A stretch of DNA of 64,000 nucleotides from Botryotinia globosa (lineage: Eukaryota; Ascomycota; Leotiomycetes; Helotiales; Sclerotiniaceae): NCBI GenBank assembly GCA_014898425.1, contig RCSZ01000006.1, forward strand, positions 1,240,001 through 1,304,000, written 5' to 3'. The position numbers were made by a program, and so were the translations under genes. Shown one piece after another: positions 1 through 8,634 of the stretch. Numbering within the stretch: the first letter of the stretch is position 1; each line of letters starts with the position of its first letter. The notes beneath the pieces are model-generated. The model did not search any database and was not told where the DNA came from. It saw only the letters and a program-made list of their open reading frames with translations.

Positions 1-731
1 ATTTCGTCCTCATTCATTTCGTCCTCATTCATTTCGTCCTCGCTCATTTCTTCCTCGTCCATTTCTTCCTCGTCCAATTCGTCCTCGCCCAATTCGCCGT
101 CAACCATCTTGTCAGAGGCCAAAATTGCGTCTATCGATGCTAACTGGGCTCTCGCTTCCCTCAATTCCATATCTAATTCTGCTCGTTCAATCCTCAATTT
201 TTCAGTCCTCAAATTTTCAGTTCTTAATCTTTCGATTCGATAATCTGTTTCTGCTATCCCAACTTGTAACTGGTCGAACCTCAGCCTTAATTTTATCACC
301 GGCGTTTGATCATGATTCTTCAGTAATGGTCCTATAAGTCTTAGGATATCCATTTTAAGCTTGAGCCTAGCTTCTTCGAGCCTAGGGTTCATGGATATAT
401 CCGAGTGACCAACAGAAGTATTAGAAGAAGATGATACATTATTTGCAAAGCGTTCTGCCACAGGATCAGTTCCTGCATAATGACAAGTGGGCGATATATA
501 TTTCTAGTCTTCGTATTAGGGAAATACATTCTTCAGAGTGAATCTTTTGAATTGACATACCCATTCCGAGTCTGCAGGTGTGAGGATCGGAATTATCGGA
601 ATGCTTTGTTCAGGCAGGTTTCTCTAAATCTTGCGTTGGCATAAAGGGACTAATCAAATACAAGCTTGACATACCCGCGCTTCTTGGTTTCGATTTTCAT
701 AGCCACGGGCGGCCATCAGCCGCCATAGCAT
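1..731 (-). CDS. Coiled-coil protein with acidic repeat tail, partial (runs off left edge)
   Basis: Three exons fit one frame: 731-675, 623-561 and 503 to the window edge. The two introns of 51 and 57 nt start GTATGTC and end in TAG. The product begins MLWRLMAARGYENRNQEAR, continues with RNLPEQSIPIIPILTPADSE, and then has a Ser/Asn-rich stretch. From about residue 80 it becomes a charged helical region (EEARLKLKMDILRL, then RIERLRTENLRTEKLRIERA) with coiled-coil character. The last visible part is an acidic repeat in units such as MNEDE and MDEEE, made by a 15-base repeat at 1-90. There is no stop codon before the edge, so the C-terminus is missing. The ATG at 731 has A at -3; a further upstream exon cannot be excluded. 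I do not recognise the family. The length of the open frame across two clean introns makes it a real gene in my view. Confidence 0.68.
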
Positions 732-1703
732 ATTTATTAATGAACCGAATGTATGTATGAATTGATGTATTATCAACTTGAAGCCTCCAAATATTCAAAT
801 CCCCGAATCCGAATCACAGGTGTGGTTCGTATTCGATGCATGGAAATCGTAAAAGTGTCGGCTGGTTCGCTATCCTATTTAAAATTGGTTGTGGATGTTG
901 TATTCTTATGCTCCTTGGTAAGTGATACTTAACACATCGATAATTTGTATTGGGTTAAACTGCTTGAACAATGAATATTTGTGATGTAGTTGACGGAAAG
1001 CGTGGAGTCGAGGAAAACATATTGATGTTTTTGATTATCACTTCCCCCGAAACTTGTACAAAATATTTCTGTTTCACACTGTTTCACAGAACAAGAAAGT
1101 GCGAGTCTCGTTTTAAAAGTATAGAGCCTACTAAGATGATAGTATGAGGCTCCAGTGATCTTGCGGAAAGTATACTTGAGTACCGCTCTTTGTAATTTCG
1201 ATGTGTGCCTTCGCCCAAAATAATCATTTGAACCATTCCGGGACTATTTGGAGTATTGTAAAATATGAGAGTATTGAAAGCGTCCATGGGAAATTCTCTA
1301 CGATTGGAGTTTATGGTGGAAAGAACTTTGTCGAAGAAACTAAACAAGCCGTAATATTTGCTGATTTATGCATCCTATAATCCGAAAGACACAGGCGGTG
1401 GCCAGGCAACACAAGTGGCATCAGAACAAAAAAGAATAAAAAAACAGAGAATCCATATGACAGAGCCAGAGAAGGTAAAGACAAATCTACCAAAACTATG
1501 ACGCCTGCCAAAGCGGAAGGAACATCAAATTGGCAGAACCTTCCTCGTGAGAAATTCTCATGCACTTGCTAATATTAATCCATCATTCTCAATTGAGAAC
1601 AAATTTGACCGCAGTCATACGACCCATGAATCAAAGTTTTCAAACACCTATGTCCAAACTTATCTCAATTCCGATATACAATTGTTAGAAGCGTTGACGA
1701 ACA
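732..1703. other. Intergenic, no supported gene
   Basis: This stretch separates the edge gene (minus) from the 2EXR gene (plus), so it should contain both promoters. Two overlapping minus-strand frames of 84-87 codons at 1084-1565 have no recognisable motif and I do not call them. Nothing else stands out. Confidence 0.5.
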
Positions 1704-2702
1704 ATGAAGACAGTCAATGGAGCAGAAAATACTTTCCACTGCTTTCTTGACTTGTATCCCGAAGTACGATATCAAATCTGGAATTATACTCTTGCTCTTT
1801 TTCCTCGAATCATTGAAGTCAGACCACGCACGACTCCGACCGAAGCATGGAATCCCCTTACCACCAAACATCATGTTAGAGTGACTGCACCTATTGTCGT
1901 CCTACAAATCAATCACGAAGCTCGAGAACTGCTATTGCCATTTTATACTTTGCTTAGCTCAGACGTGATTCTAACCCCGATCTTCCATCATCACCGAGCT
2001 TCTCCAAATCCTCACGAGATGCCACCCATGGTCAACTTTGATACGGACACTATATATTTCAGCGTAGCTTGGAGTACTACTGAAGAAACTCCATATCTGT
2101 CATTCATACAAAGATTGTTCCAAAACTTCGACCAAGACAAAAAACGAGTGCGAAGACTGGCGGTGGATAATTCCTCAGAGTTGTCGAACTTGATAGACTT
2201 CCCTTTCAAATCAAGACAGCCTACAAGCGGCGCATATGGCATCACAAACATCCCGGAATTGCAGAGTTTGGAATATTCATATCATGAACAGATGAGGTCG
2301 AAAGATGACGAATATGGCGCCGAGAACCCTACATGGTTCTCTTTGGATTCGAGACATTCTAATGATTGCCAGGCCGCCTCGGAATCTTGTTTATCAAATA
2401 TGAACTCGGCTCTCTTGGAGTTCAAGAACTTGTATGAATTGGTAATAGTTGTTAAACCTACTCACTTGAGGGCTGATATGGTATTGGCTTGCTTTGTAGA
2501 TCTGGGGAACGCCAGCATTGGAGAGGAAGAGGAGTGTATCAATATCCTACGTACACTGGGATCCGGAGGATGGAAAGTGCCCAAAATAAGAATTTGTGCA
2601 ACACATGTAGCTCCAGGGAACAATCGAAAAATGGAGTCACAGAAAGCCTATTTGGAGCGAGTATATGGAAAGGCTTTTGTTTCGAGTTTCACTGGAAAAT
2701 GA
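1704..2702 (+). CDS. 2EXR-domain (F-box-like) protein
   Basis: A single exon of 332 codons with an ATG start. Near the N-terminus it reads FLDLYPEVRYQIWNYTL, then FPRIIEVRPR and a hydrophobic block ending VLQINHEAREL. This is the layout of the 2EXR family: LPxEvRxxIW, a PRxxxV strand, then a residue block around NxEaRe. The block NFDTDTIYFSV at about residue 113 matches the family's YFnxxxDtiyf strand. The family is greatly expanded in Leotiomycetes and other ascomycetes. Its function is unknown, although the start resembles an F-box helix. The remaining ~200 residues are diverged, with no membrane segment or signal peptide. Two other family-like loci occur in the window, at 31.7-32.4 kb (broken) and 56.3-57.4 kb. 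Confidence 0.85.
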   Translation: MKTVNGAENTFHCFLDLYPEVRYQIWNYTLALFPRIIEVRPRTTPTEAWNPLTTKHHVRVTAPIVVLQINHEARELLLPFYTLLSSDVILTPIFHHHRASPNPHEMPPMVNFDTDTIYFSVAWSTTEETPYLSFIQRLFQNFDQDKKRVRRLAVDNSSELSNLIDFPFKSRQPTSGAYGITNIPELQSLEYSYHEQMRSKDDEYGAENPTWFSLDSRHSNDCQAASESCLSNMNSALLEFKNLYELVIVVKPTHLRADMVLACFVDLGNASIGEEEECINILRTLGSGGWKVPKIRICATHVAPGNNRKMESQKAYLERVYGKAFVSSFTGK

Positions 2703-2909
2703 CATTATTGGCAAAACAGAATGTAGAAAATACACACAATGGAAGATCCTCGCATTCGGCTTAACCGTTTAACCGATGTTATCCGACGCTTGATTATTTC
2801 TTTGAGTTGGGTCCGTGCAGCTGATATATATTTTGATTTAACGTTGCATTCCCTCAACAACAAGTTGCCTTACTGGCAGAATGACCAGTTCGAGTTCACT
2901 CGAATATAA

Positions 2910-2996
2910 CTCTCGGTCGTCTAGTTGGTTTATGACGTCAGACTGTAATTGCTAATTTAAATCTGGATGTCGCGTGTTCGACTCACGCCTGAGAGA
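2910..2996 (+). tRNA. tRNA-Tyr (GTA) with a 12-nt intron
   Basis: A cloverleaf can be drawn by hand. The acceptor stem is CTCTCGG with CTGAGAG (7 bp, one G-U). The D stem is GTC/GAC around a TAGTTGG loop. The anticodon stem is TCAGA/TCTGG, and the T arm is GCGTG-TTCGACT-CACGC. The anticodon GTA is at 2945-2947. One base after it, an extra TTGCTAATTTAA (2949-2960) must be removed for a normal 7-nt loop; this is the canonical position of tRNA introns, and tRNA-Tyr carries an intron in most fungi. A discriminator A follows at 2996. The internal B box GTTCGACTC fits well. The A box has one mismatch (C at position 9). Sequence and arm lengths resemble yeast tRNA-Tyr. Confidence 0.94.
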
Positions 2997-3008
2997 ATAA
3001 CTATTTTG

Positions 3009-3014
3009 TTTTTT
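3009..3014 (+). terminator. RNA polymerase III terminator of tRNA-Tyr
   Basis: A run of six T starts 13 bases after the tRNA discriminator base, with further T-rich DNA after it. This is the standard pol III stop signal. Confidence 0.85.
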
Positions 3015-4182
3015 ATTTTGATGCGTCTACGCAATTTTTTGCGTTTGCTTTTTGTTTTTGCTGTGAGAGGCGTGGAGGAGATGAAAAATTGCGGGTGGAT
3101 ATGGTGAGTGGAGCTGAGATGGAGGCATATTTTACCTAGGTAGGAATAGCCGAGTGTCGTCTATGAGGTTCATCTCTGTCTTTTGTTTTATCAACTATTA
3201 AATTCAAGTATTCGAAGTTATATCCAGTCAAGTCTCGTCAGGCTTTTCAGAAATGATTAGTCAGGTAGTTCAACGTTGCAGCCATATCGCCATCTATGTT
3301 TCGGTGGAGGCGAATAGAGTTATTAGCACTGACAAGTATTATCTACAAATTTTAGAGACATATATCGTATTAACAGTCGAGCTCGCCCTTAAACGTCGTT
3401 TACTTTCCGTTCCCGCATTGATTTACTGATATGAGATATAAGGTAGGCCTTTACATTGAGAATTCGCTTGTTTATATTATAGACTTGATTGGGACCATTA
3501 GTGGAAGATGTTACTAGTATACTATTCAAATGGTCAGTCAATAGTACTTTAAAGGGAAATTTGAATAATGAAAAAAAAACTAAAATTTAAAAAATTTAAA
3601 AGATGAGAGAGTAAATATAAAATATAAAAATTATTTTGAATTGAAAAATTTATTCAAAGTATTATAAATGAGGAGCTAGGCACGATATTATGTTATATTT
3701 AAAGATCAAATTCTAGATATTTAAATTGCTTTTCTATCTTTAATACTTTTCGAACATATATTTACAACTGAAACTCCATCAATTATATTTCTAATAACTT
3801 ACTTTGACCTCCAGCTTCCTTATTATTATCCATCCCGACCTCGGGAGGTTCCCGGTCCCGACGGGAGTCATAGGATGTGTGGCTCATGTGTGTGGCTCAT
3901 TAGCTTGTAAATATTCACAACACAAGTTGGAACCTGGAGCCACCTGCAAGTATTAATTGATTGAGTGTTCGATCCATTCGTTTATACTTATGCGGAAACC
4001 AATGAATGAATAAAGCACAATTATCATTCTCCAGCTCCTTTGAACCTTGCATGCCTCGTTAAAGAATATCAATTTTCGAGACCTCCAATACCACCTAGTA
4101 CATACGCGAAACGCGAGTATCCGAGAGATATCTCGTCTCCTAGATTCTAACGAACCAACACGCCCACGCCACTATAGTTCTC
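3015..4182. other. Intergenic, with an AT-rich island
   Basis: No supported gene. From about 3540 to 3780 the sequence is strongly AT-rich, with A and T runs. An ACCTAGGT palindrome lies at 3133-3140. A tRNA-like fold around 3906-3990 was examined and rejected because no D arm fits. Confidence 0.5.
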
Positions 4183-5712
4183 TTAAGATCTATCAACGTT
4201 ATGCATCTCCTTGTTAAATTTGCAGCCTTTTCCAATTCTCGCACACGCCTTCTCAGGGCATTGATGTCCGAGTAAACAATTTTCATCTTCGCAATTCAAC
4301 TTGGAGGGACATGGTTTGAAGCGTGAGATGAATCGTCGAGCGTCAATCGCTTTTTTGTCAAGCCTTTTCCCATGCAAGAAGTTACACTTCTCATACGGAC
4401 ATTCTCCCAGAATGTGAAACATGTTGCAGTGTTTTGTGTTTCTCATCACAGTAATGAGTGATGAAGGCGGGGAAATGATGGCATCGAGACGCTGTCCTTT
4501 GCGATTCCGAAGTACTTTATACTTACTTCGTACCGGAACAACCACTGAAGAATCGCTGCTTTCCTCCATACTTACAGCATCCGAAACGACATTACTCAGC
4601 ACTCTTGCAGCATAGCTGGGCGTGTCTGGAGTGGAACTTCTGGGAGGTGTGGTTGGTAATGATACTCGCCGGATTGATAACTTTGTGTTTCTGAACACAT
4701 CCGGAAAGCGAGCAACGAGAAACTTTTCCTTCATAATTGCTAATTCTTTAGCAAATGGAGGCCCTTCGAGCAAAACAATTCGATTGCTCTTTGCAGTGTT
4801 TCCTACATATGGCTGGAGAATTCGCGCATAGCCATTATCTGCTGAACCACCAAAGATGACCGCTCGGCATTGGGCATCAGCCATGTCGTGCGCGAAACAT
4901 TCTACGACGAGTGTCAGTAACGAAATTTCCTTTCCAGCAGATTTTAATGTTCGATGAATTTAGGAAAACTACCTTTCAGCTTCGAATCCGCACACTCCTT
5001 CCCATCACCCGCATCCACAAAATCGCACATGGGGTGTCCCATATTGAAACCGCGAACAAATATATCAAAATTATCTGTGTTACCTATAATTTCATTGTGA
5101 TTGTAGGCCGATGCCAAGCCTTTCTTATTTGCATATACTCGAATGCGGATTGAAATCTGGCTTGGTAACTCAAGCTCCGTTGCAAGATATTCGCACACTT
5201 TTGTTCTTAGGCGATGGACGGTCTCTAGCCCTCCTTGCTGAGAAGATTTGATGAGATCGTCGCAAAACTTTCAACATTCAGTGGCTGGTAAGGTACGAAT
5301 TTAATGGTTTAAAAAAGTTGCATCCATACATACCGTCATGCAATCACCATCAATCAAAACCGACACATAACTATTGGAGTCCTTCGAACATTGTCAATAG
5401 TGATGTTCCCAAGAGCAATCATTAGGCAGCCATACAATTCTTTCTTCGAGTCTCGCAAGATTCACCTGAACATCGGAGAGTTTCGACTGATACAATTTAG
5501 CAGTATCCTGTTCTCTCTCAAGATGTAACTTTGTCTCCGTCAGGCCACTTTCCAACTCGTTGATGCGGGCAAACAATTTCTACCAATAAAATCGTCTATT
5601 AGTAATGTGCGGGGCAGAAAGACAAACGACTAACCCCGATGAGTTGATCCTTTCCCTCCTCAACCTCTTTCAACTTATGGAATTGCTCCTGAAATACTTC
5701 AAGAGAAACCAT
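4183..5712 (-). CDS. CCCH-type zinc finger protein, DUF7923-like architecture
   Basis: Five exons: 5712-5635, 5579-5436, 5381-5334, 5267-4973 and 4901-4183. They join in frame to 427 residues. The N-terminus (about 20-70) is a coiled coil. Next comes NSYVSVLIDGDCM, followed by a region with DNFDIFVRGFNMGHPMCDFV and AVIFGGSADNGYARIL. Fungal CCCH proteins of the DUF7923 class begin in the same way: a coiled coil, then the YVSVLIDGD strand, then a nuclease-like fold. The C-terminus has zinc knuckles: C-x8-C-x4-C-x3-H near residue 346, C-x5-C-x4-C-x3-H near 386, and a further Cys/His cluster near the end. This implies RNA binding, but the target is unknown. Introns are 48-71 nt and start with GT: GTTAGT, GTATGG, GTATGT and GTAGTT. 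The weakest join is the GTATGG donor at 5435. Confidence 0.87.
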
Positions 5713-6108
5713 GGCTAACTTCGACAGCCCAACACACTAAGCAGACAACCTTCACACTTTCATGAATACATACTTGTAAACACTCAAAAGCAAGTATTTA
5801 AACAGAATCGTAGAGGCGCGGAATGGGCACCTTCGCTTTACATGTCATGTGAAAAATATGCAATACTACCCTAGATTTGGTTCGACGTTGTTACCAAAGA
5901 AGCCCTGCACAAAGCCTTACTTCATACCGATTTGGAAATTCATGCATATGCTTCGCCAATAGATTGTATCTTCGTGTGAGTGCACGTTATGATGGCAAAT
6001 TCTGTGTGGACGACGAGGGCCTTTGCCTTCATCTACGAACATTTAAACCAATTGCAGCTCGTAATTGATATGTGGTGTGTTTTGAAGGTCTATGGCCAGG
6101 GCCTTTCG
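5713..6108. other. Upstream region of the CCCH gene
   Basis: Promoter-side DNA of the minus-strand CCCH gene. Small plus-strand frames here have no recognisable content. Confidence 0.4.
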
Positions 6109-6180
6109 CTTCATTTGCTTCATTTGCTTCATTTGCTTCATTTGCTTCATTTGCTTCATTTGCTTCATTTGCTTCATTTG
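6109..6180. repeat. 9-bp minisatellite, 8 perfect copies
   Basis: CTTCATTTG is repeated eight times without error. On the minus strand it lies within an open frame and would encode repeats of Asn-Glu-Ala. A 9-bp period keeps any frame, which fits a coding role but does not prove one. Confidence 0.95.
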
Positions 6181-6326
6181 CATATACTATTATGAGTTCG
6201 ACACAGCCTTGCGCGCGCTTACAACCCTGTAAATAAGTACATTTCTTTACTCCAAACTTCATGGTTTCAGCAAGCTCTTCAATTCTAGAATATTCTTGAC
6301 TCAACTTCCATCTCGACGGTAGAGTC

Positions 6327-6680
6327 ATGACTTCCTGTGTACCGATATATCTACCACTGCTTTTAGCTCGGGTATATATACTTTTATTGTCCTTTCCTTG
6401 AATTGTTCCGCAGTCAACTTCGGGAATGTGATTGAGTATTGAGAACACAATTAGTAAGTGAAAAGATCTACATATTCTCTACTCTGCATAGTGTCTGCGC
6501 AGGGCTTTAGCTATGCTGTGCCAGGCAATCTGTATTCCCACGCCTTTTATACGAGAATACGAGGCAATGCAGTCATAACTGGATTTCTCGAGCGATTTGG
6601 ATGATCTAATTTTGCGTTTGTTCTCTACATTCACGTGGCCACTTTTCAATTCACTTCATCTACTGCATCTTTCTTCACGT
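6327..6680 (-). other. Possible unresolved exons
   Basis: Two minus-strand stretches read like protein but could not be joined. One, at about 6663-6485, is open for some 58 codons and includes GVGIQIAWHSIAKALRRHYA, with a faint helix-turn-helix look. The other, at about 6410-6327, reads LTAEQFKERTIKVYIPEL and ends in a stop. A further frame, 6448-6029, crosses the NEA repeat. The obvious splice sites give an in-frame stop whichever pair is used. This may be a diverged or broken gene, or chance. Confidence 0.25.
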
Positions 6681-6758
6681 ACCAGGTCCCAGACAGTCAA
6701 GATATATCGATTTTGGTTGGACAAATTCCTCAATTTTATTTTATCAATCTGTATCGCG

Positions 6759-6803
6759 CGTGTGTGTGATCTGCCATCCGCTATATGGAGTATCACACAC
6801 ACG
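6759..6803. repeat. Hairpin repeat, copy 1
   Basis: A 12-bp perfect outer stem (CGTGTGTGTGAT with ATCACACACACG), a 3x3 internal loop (CTG/AGT), an inner CCAT/ATGG stem and the loop CCGCTAT. It is the first of three related hairpins downstream of the chitin-binding-like gene. That gene is on the minus strand with its stop codon ending at 7087. Confidence 0.88.
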
Positions 6804-6836
6804 AAAATAATCACAAAACAAAATTCAACTGCACCG

Positions 6837-6879
6837 GTGTGAGATCTACCATCCGCTATATGGAGCATCATATTCACAT
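6837..6879. repeat. Hairpin repeat, copy 2
   Basis: Outer arms GTGTGA/TCACAT (last pair a G-U wobble), a 4-nt ATAT bulge, GAT/ATC, a 3x3 loop CTA/AGC, then CCAT/ATGG around CCGCTAT. The flanking DNA (AAATAACAAAATAA, then GTCCCAGCAAACAAAT) is repeated after copy 3, giving a unit of about 118 bp. Confidence 0.85.
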
Positions 6880-6954
6880 ACAAAAAATAACAAAATAACC
6901 TTGGAAGTCCCAGCAAACAAATCAAACAAATTTCCAACAATTTCAACTCCGCTA

Positions 6955-6997
6955 GTGTAAGATCTACCATCCGCTTTATGGAGTATCATATTTACAC
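6955..6997. repeat. Hairpin repeat, copy 3
   Basis: Outer arms GTGTAA/TTACAC, the same ATAT bulge, GAT/ATC, loop CTA/AGT, CCAT/ATGG around CCGCTTT. Compared with copy 2, a G-C pair of the outer stem is an A-T pair here, with both partners changed. It lies 90-132 nt beyond the stop codon of the gene above it. Confidence 0.87.
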
Positions 6998-7086
6998 AAA
7001 AAAAATAACAAAATAAGTCCCAGCAAACAAATTAAACAAATTTCCCAACTCCGGAGTGTCCAGAGCCTTGTATCTCTCGGTTCAAA

Positions 7087-8484
7087 TTATTCTTGCTTTT
7101 CTCCATCCTTGGGTCCAAACAATTTCCAAGCAAGGGCCTTTTTCTCCTCCTCCTTGGCTTTCTTCTTCTCAGCGTCCGTTTTGAGACCGCCATATTGATG
7201 AAATTCTTTGGCATATTTCTCATCGGCAGCTTTCTTCTCCTCGGCTTTCTTCTTCTCAGCTTCCTTGTCGATTCCGGAAAATTGATGAAATTCTTTGGCG
7301 TGTTTCTCATCGGCAGCTTTCTTCTCCTCGGCTTCTTTCTTGAGATCTCCATGTCCGCCGTATTGATGAAATTCTTTGGAATACTTTAAATCTGCTTCGA
7401 TTTCCTTCTTTTTCTCCTCCTCTGGAGTAAGGTGCACTGGTGGTTTGGGTCCGAAGAATGACCATTTGAAAATTTTGATCCATAATCTCTTTTCAATGGG
7501 GTTCTTCTCTGCTTTGGTTTCCATTTCCTTTGAAGTAGAATTCTGGATATCCTGGGTCGTCGCCGTTCTCTTTTCGGCTGGCACATGGTTCAAATCATAC
7601 CCCTTCCCGGCTAAACAAACAGTTCCTGGAGCCATGTTTTGAGTAACACTCCAGGTACCGCTAGCACATTGCTGGAACGATGTTCCAGAAATACAGCTGA
7701 ACTTGCCTGCATTGGTGCAAGTGCCCATCTGTTCAGCCTTGAACTCGATAATATCGTCAGCTTCAAATTGAATGGTGTAATTGTCGTTTTTGTAATCATC
7801 TGACTTGATCTCAGAATATTCTTGACTTGTAGATTGAGAAGCGGCGACTTCAGGTTGAGTGGTAGTTGATTCGGATCGAGTAGTAACAACTTCAGCCTGG
7901 GTAGTGTTTGATCTGGATGGAGAAATGGTGACTCCAGATGGGAGAGTGTTTGCGTAGGTCTCGGGATAGCCAGAGCTACAATGATAATTGCAGAGGCCAG
8001 CAACGTATTCTCCCATCATGCCCTTTGGAGTCATACCATGTCCAACCCCACCAGGTTCGAAAAATTCCTTTGGTGGACATTTTTCACAAAACTCTTCCCA
8101 AGGCATTAATGGCATGGACTTAACCGGTGTCTTTTGAGAATCACGTTCTTCAATCTTAGATTCTGATTCTTTGTTGGAAACACCGCCGCATGTGTCACAG
8201 CGTTCTTGCTACAATTTGTTAGCTAAGTTTCACTCGGTTGATATAAGAGTCTAATGGTCTGAACCACAGAACTAGTAAGACAATAAGAAGCTTTCAATGG
8301 CCAAAACAAGCTCGGTGCCTCAAGTGACTTGAGTGGTCCAATCAAGTTCGGATACTGAATGCTTTTATTTGCTTGTCTGTATTGAGAGTATCTAAGAGGA
8401 GATAGAAGTATAACTTACAATTGGTAAAGCTTGTACCAAGTTAAAGGCCAAGATGGCAGTGATGATAACTTTTGAGAAATGCAT
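7087..8484 (-). CDS. Secreted protein with CBM19-like chitin-binding module and Lys-rich repeat tail
   Basis: Two exons, 8484-8419 and 8208-7087, give 395 residues. The intron starts GTAAGT and ends TTGTAG. Exon 1 encodes a signal peptide (MHFSKVIITAILAFNLVQAL). The mature part has a Cys-rich block (FCEKCPP, then GLCNYHCSSGYP) and a Ser/Thr-rich linker. Next, near residues 183-228, comes GTCTNAGKFSCISGTSFQQC followed by MAPGTVC. This spacing resembles carbohydrate-binding module 19, which binds chitin. The last ~130 residues are Lys/Glu/Ala-rich, with KEFHQYGG, KEFHQFSG and KEFHQYGG each preceded by a similar charged helix. FGPK appears before and after the repeats. It probably acts in the cell wall or outside the cell. 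No catalytic domain is visible, and a role in infection would be speculation. Confidence 0.82.
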
Positions 8485-8536
8485 CCTGATATCTTATTGT
8501 CGTTGATGTTAAAGTGGTGTTGTATGTTGGAGTGGT
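8485..8536 (-). promoter_or_regulatory. Leader between ATG and 7-bp repeat
   Basis: This 52-bp stretch directly precedes the start codon and is probably 5' untranslated. No TATA-like box can be assigned. Confidence 0.35.
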
Positions 8537-8634
8537 GTTGTAGGTTGTAGGTTGTAGGTTGTAGGTTGTAGGTTGTAGGTTGTAGGTTGTAGGTTGTAGG
8601 TTGTAGGTTGTAGGTTGTAGGTTGTAGGTTGTAG
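8537..8634. repeat. 7-bp minisatellite, 14 copies, in promoter or leader
   Basis: GTTGTAG (CTACAAC in the sense of the downstream gene) is repeated 14 times without interruption. It begins only 53 bp upstream of the secreted protein's start codon. It therefore lies in its 5' untranslated region or core promoter, where copy number could alter expression. Confidence 0.95.

Noticed and set aside
3906..3990. tRNA-like fold with GAGTG-TTCGATC-CATTC T arm and a possible AT-rich acceptor stem
   Set aside because: No D arm or A box fits, the acceptor stem needs wobble pairs, and the spacing between stems is too long.
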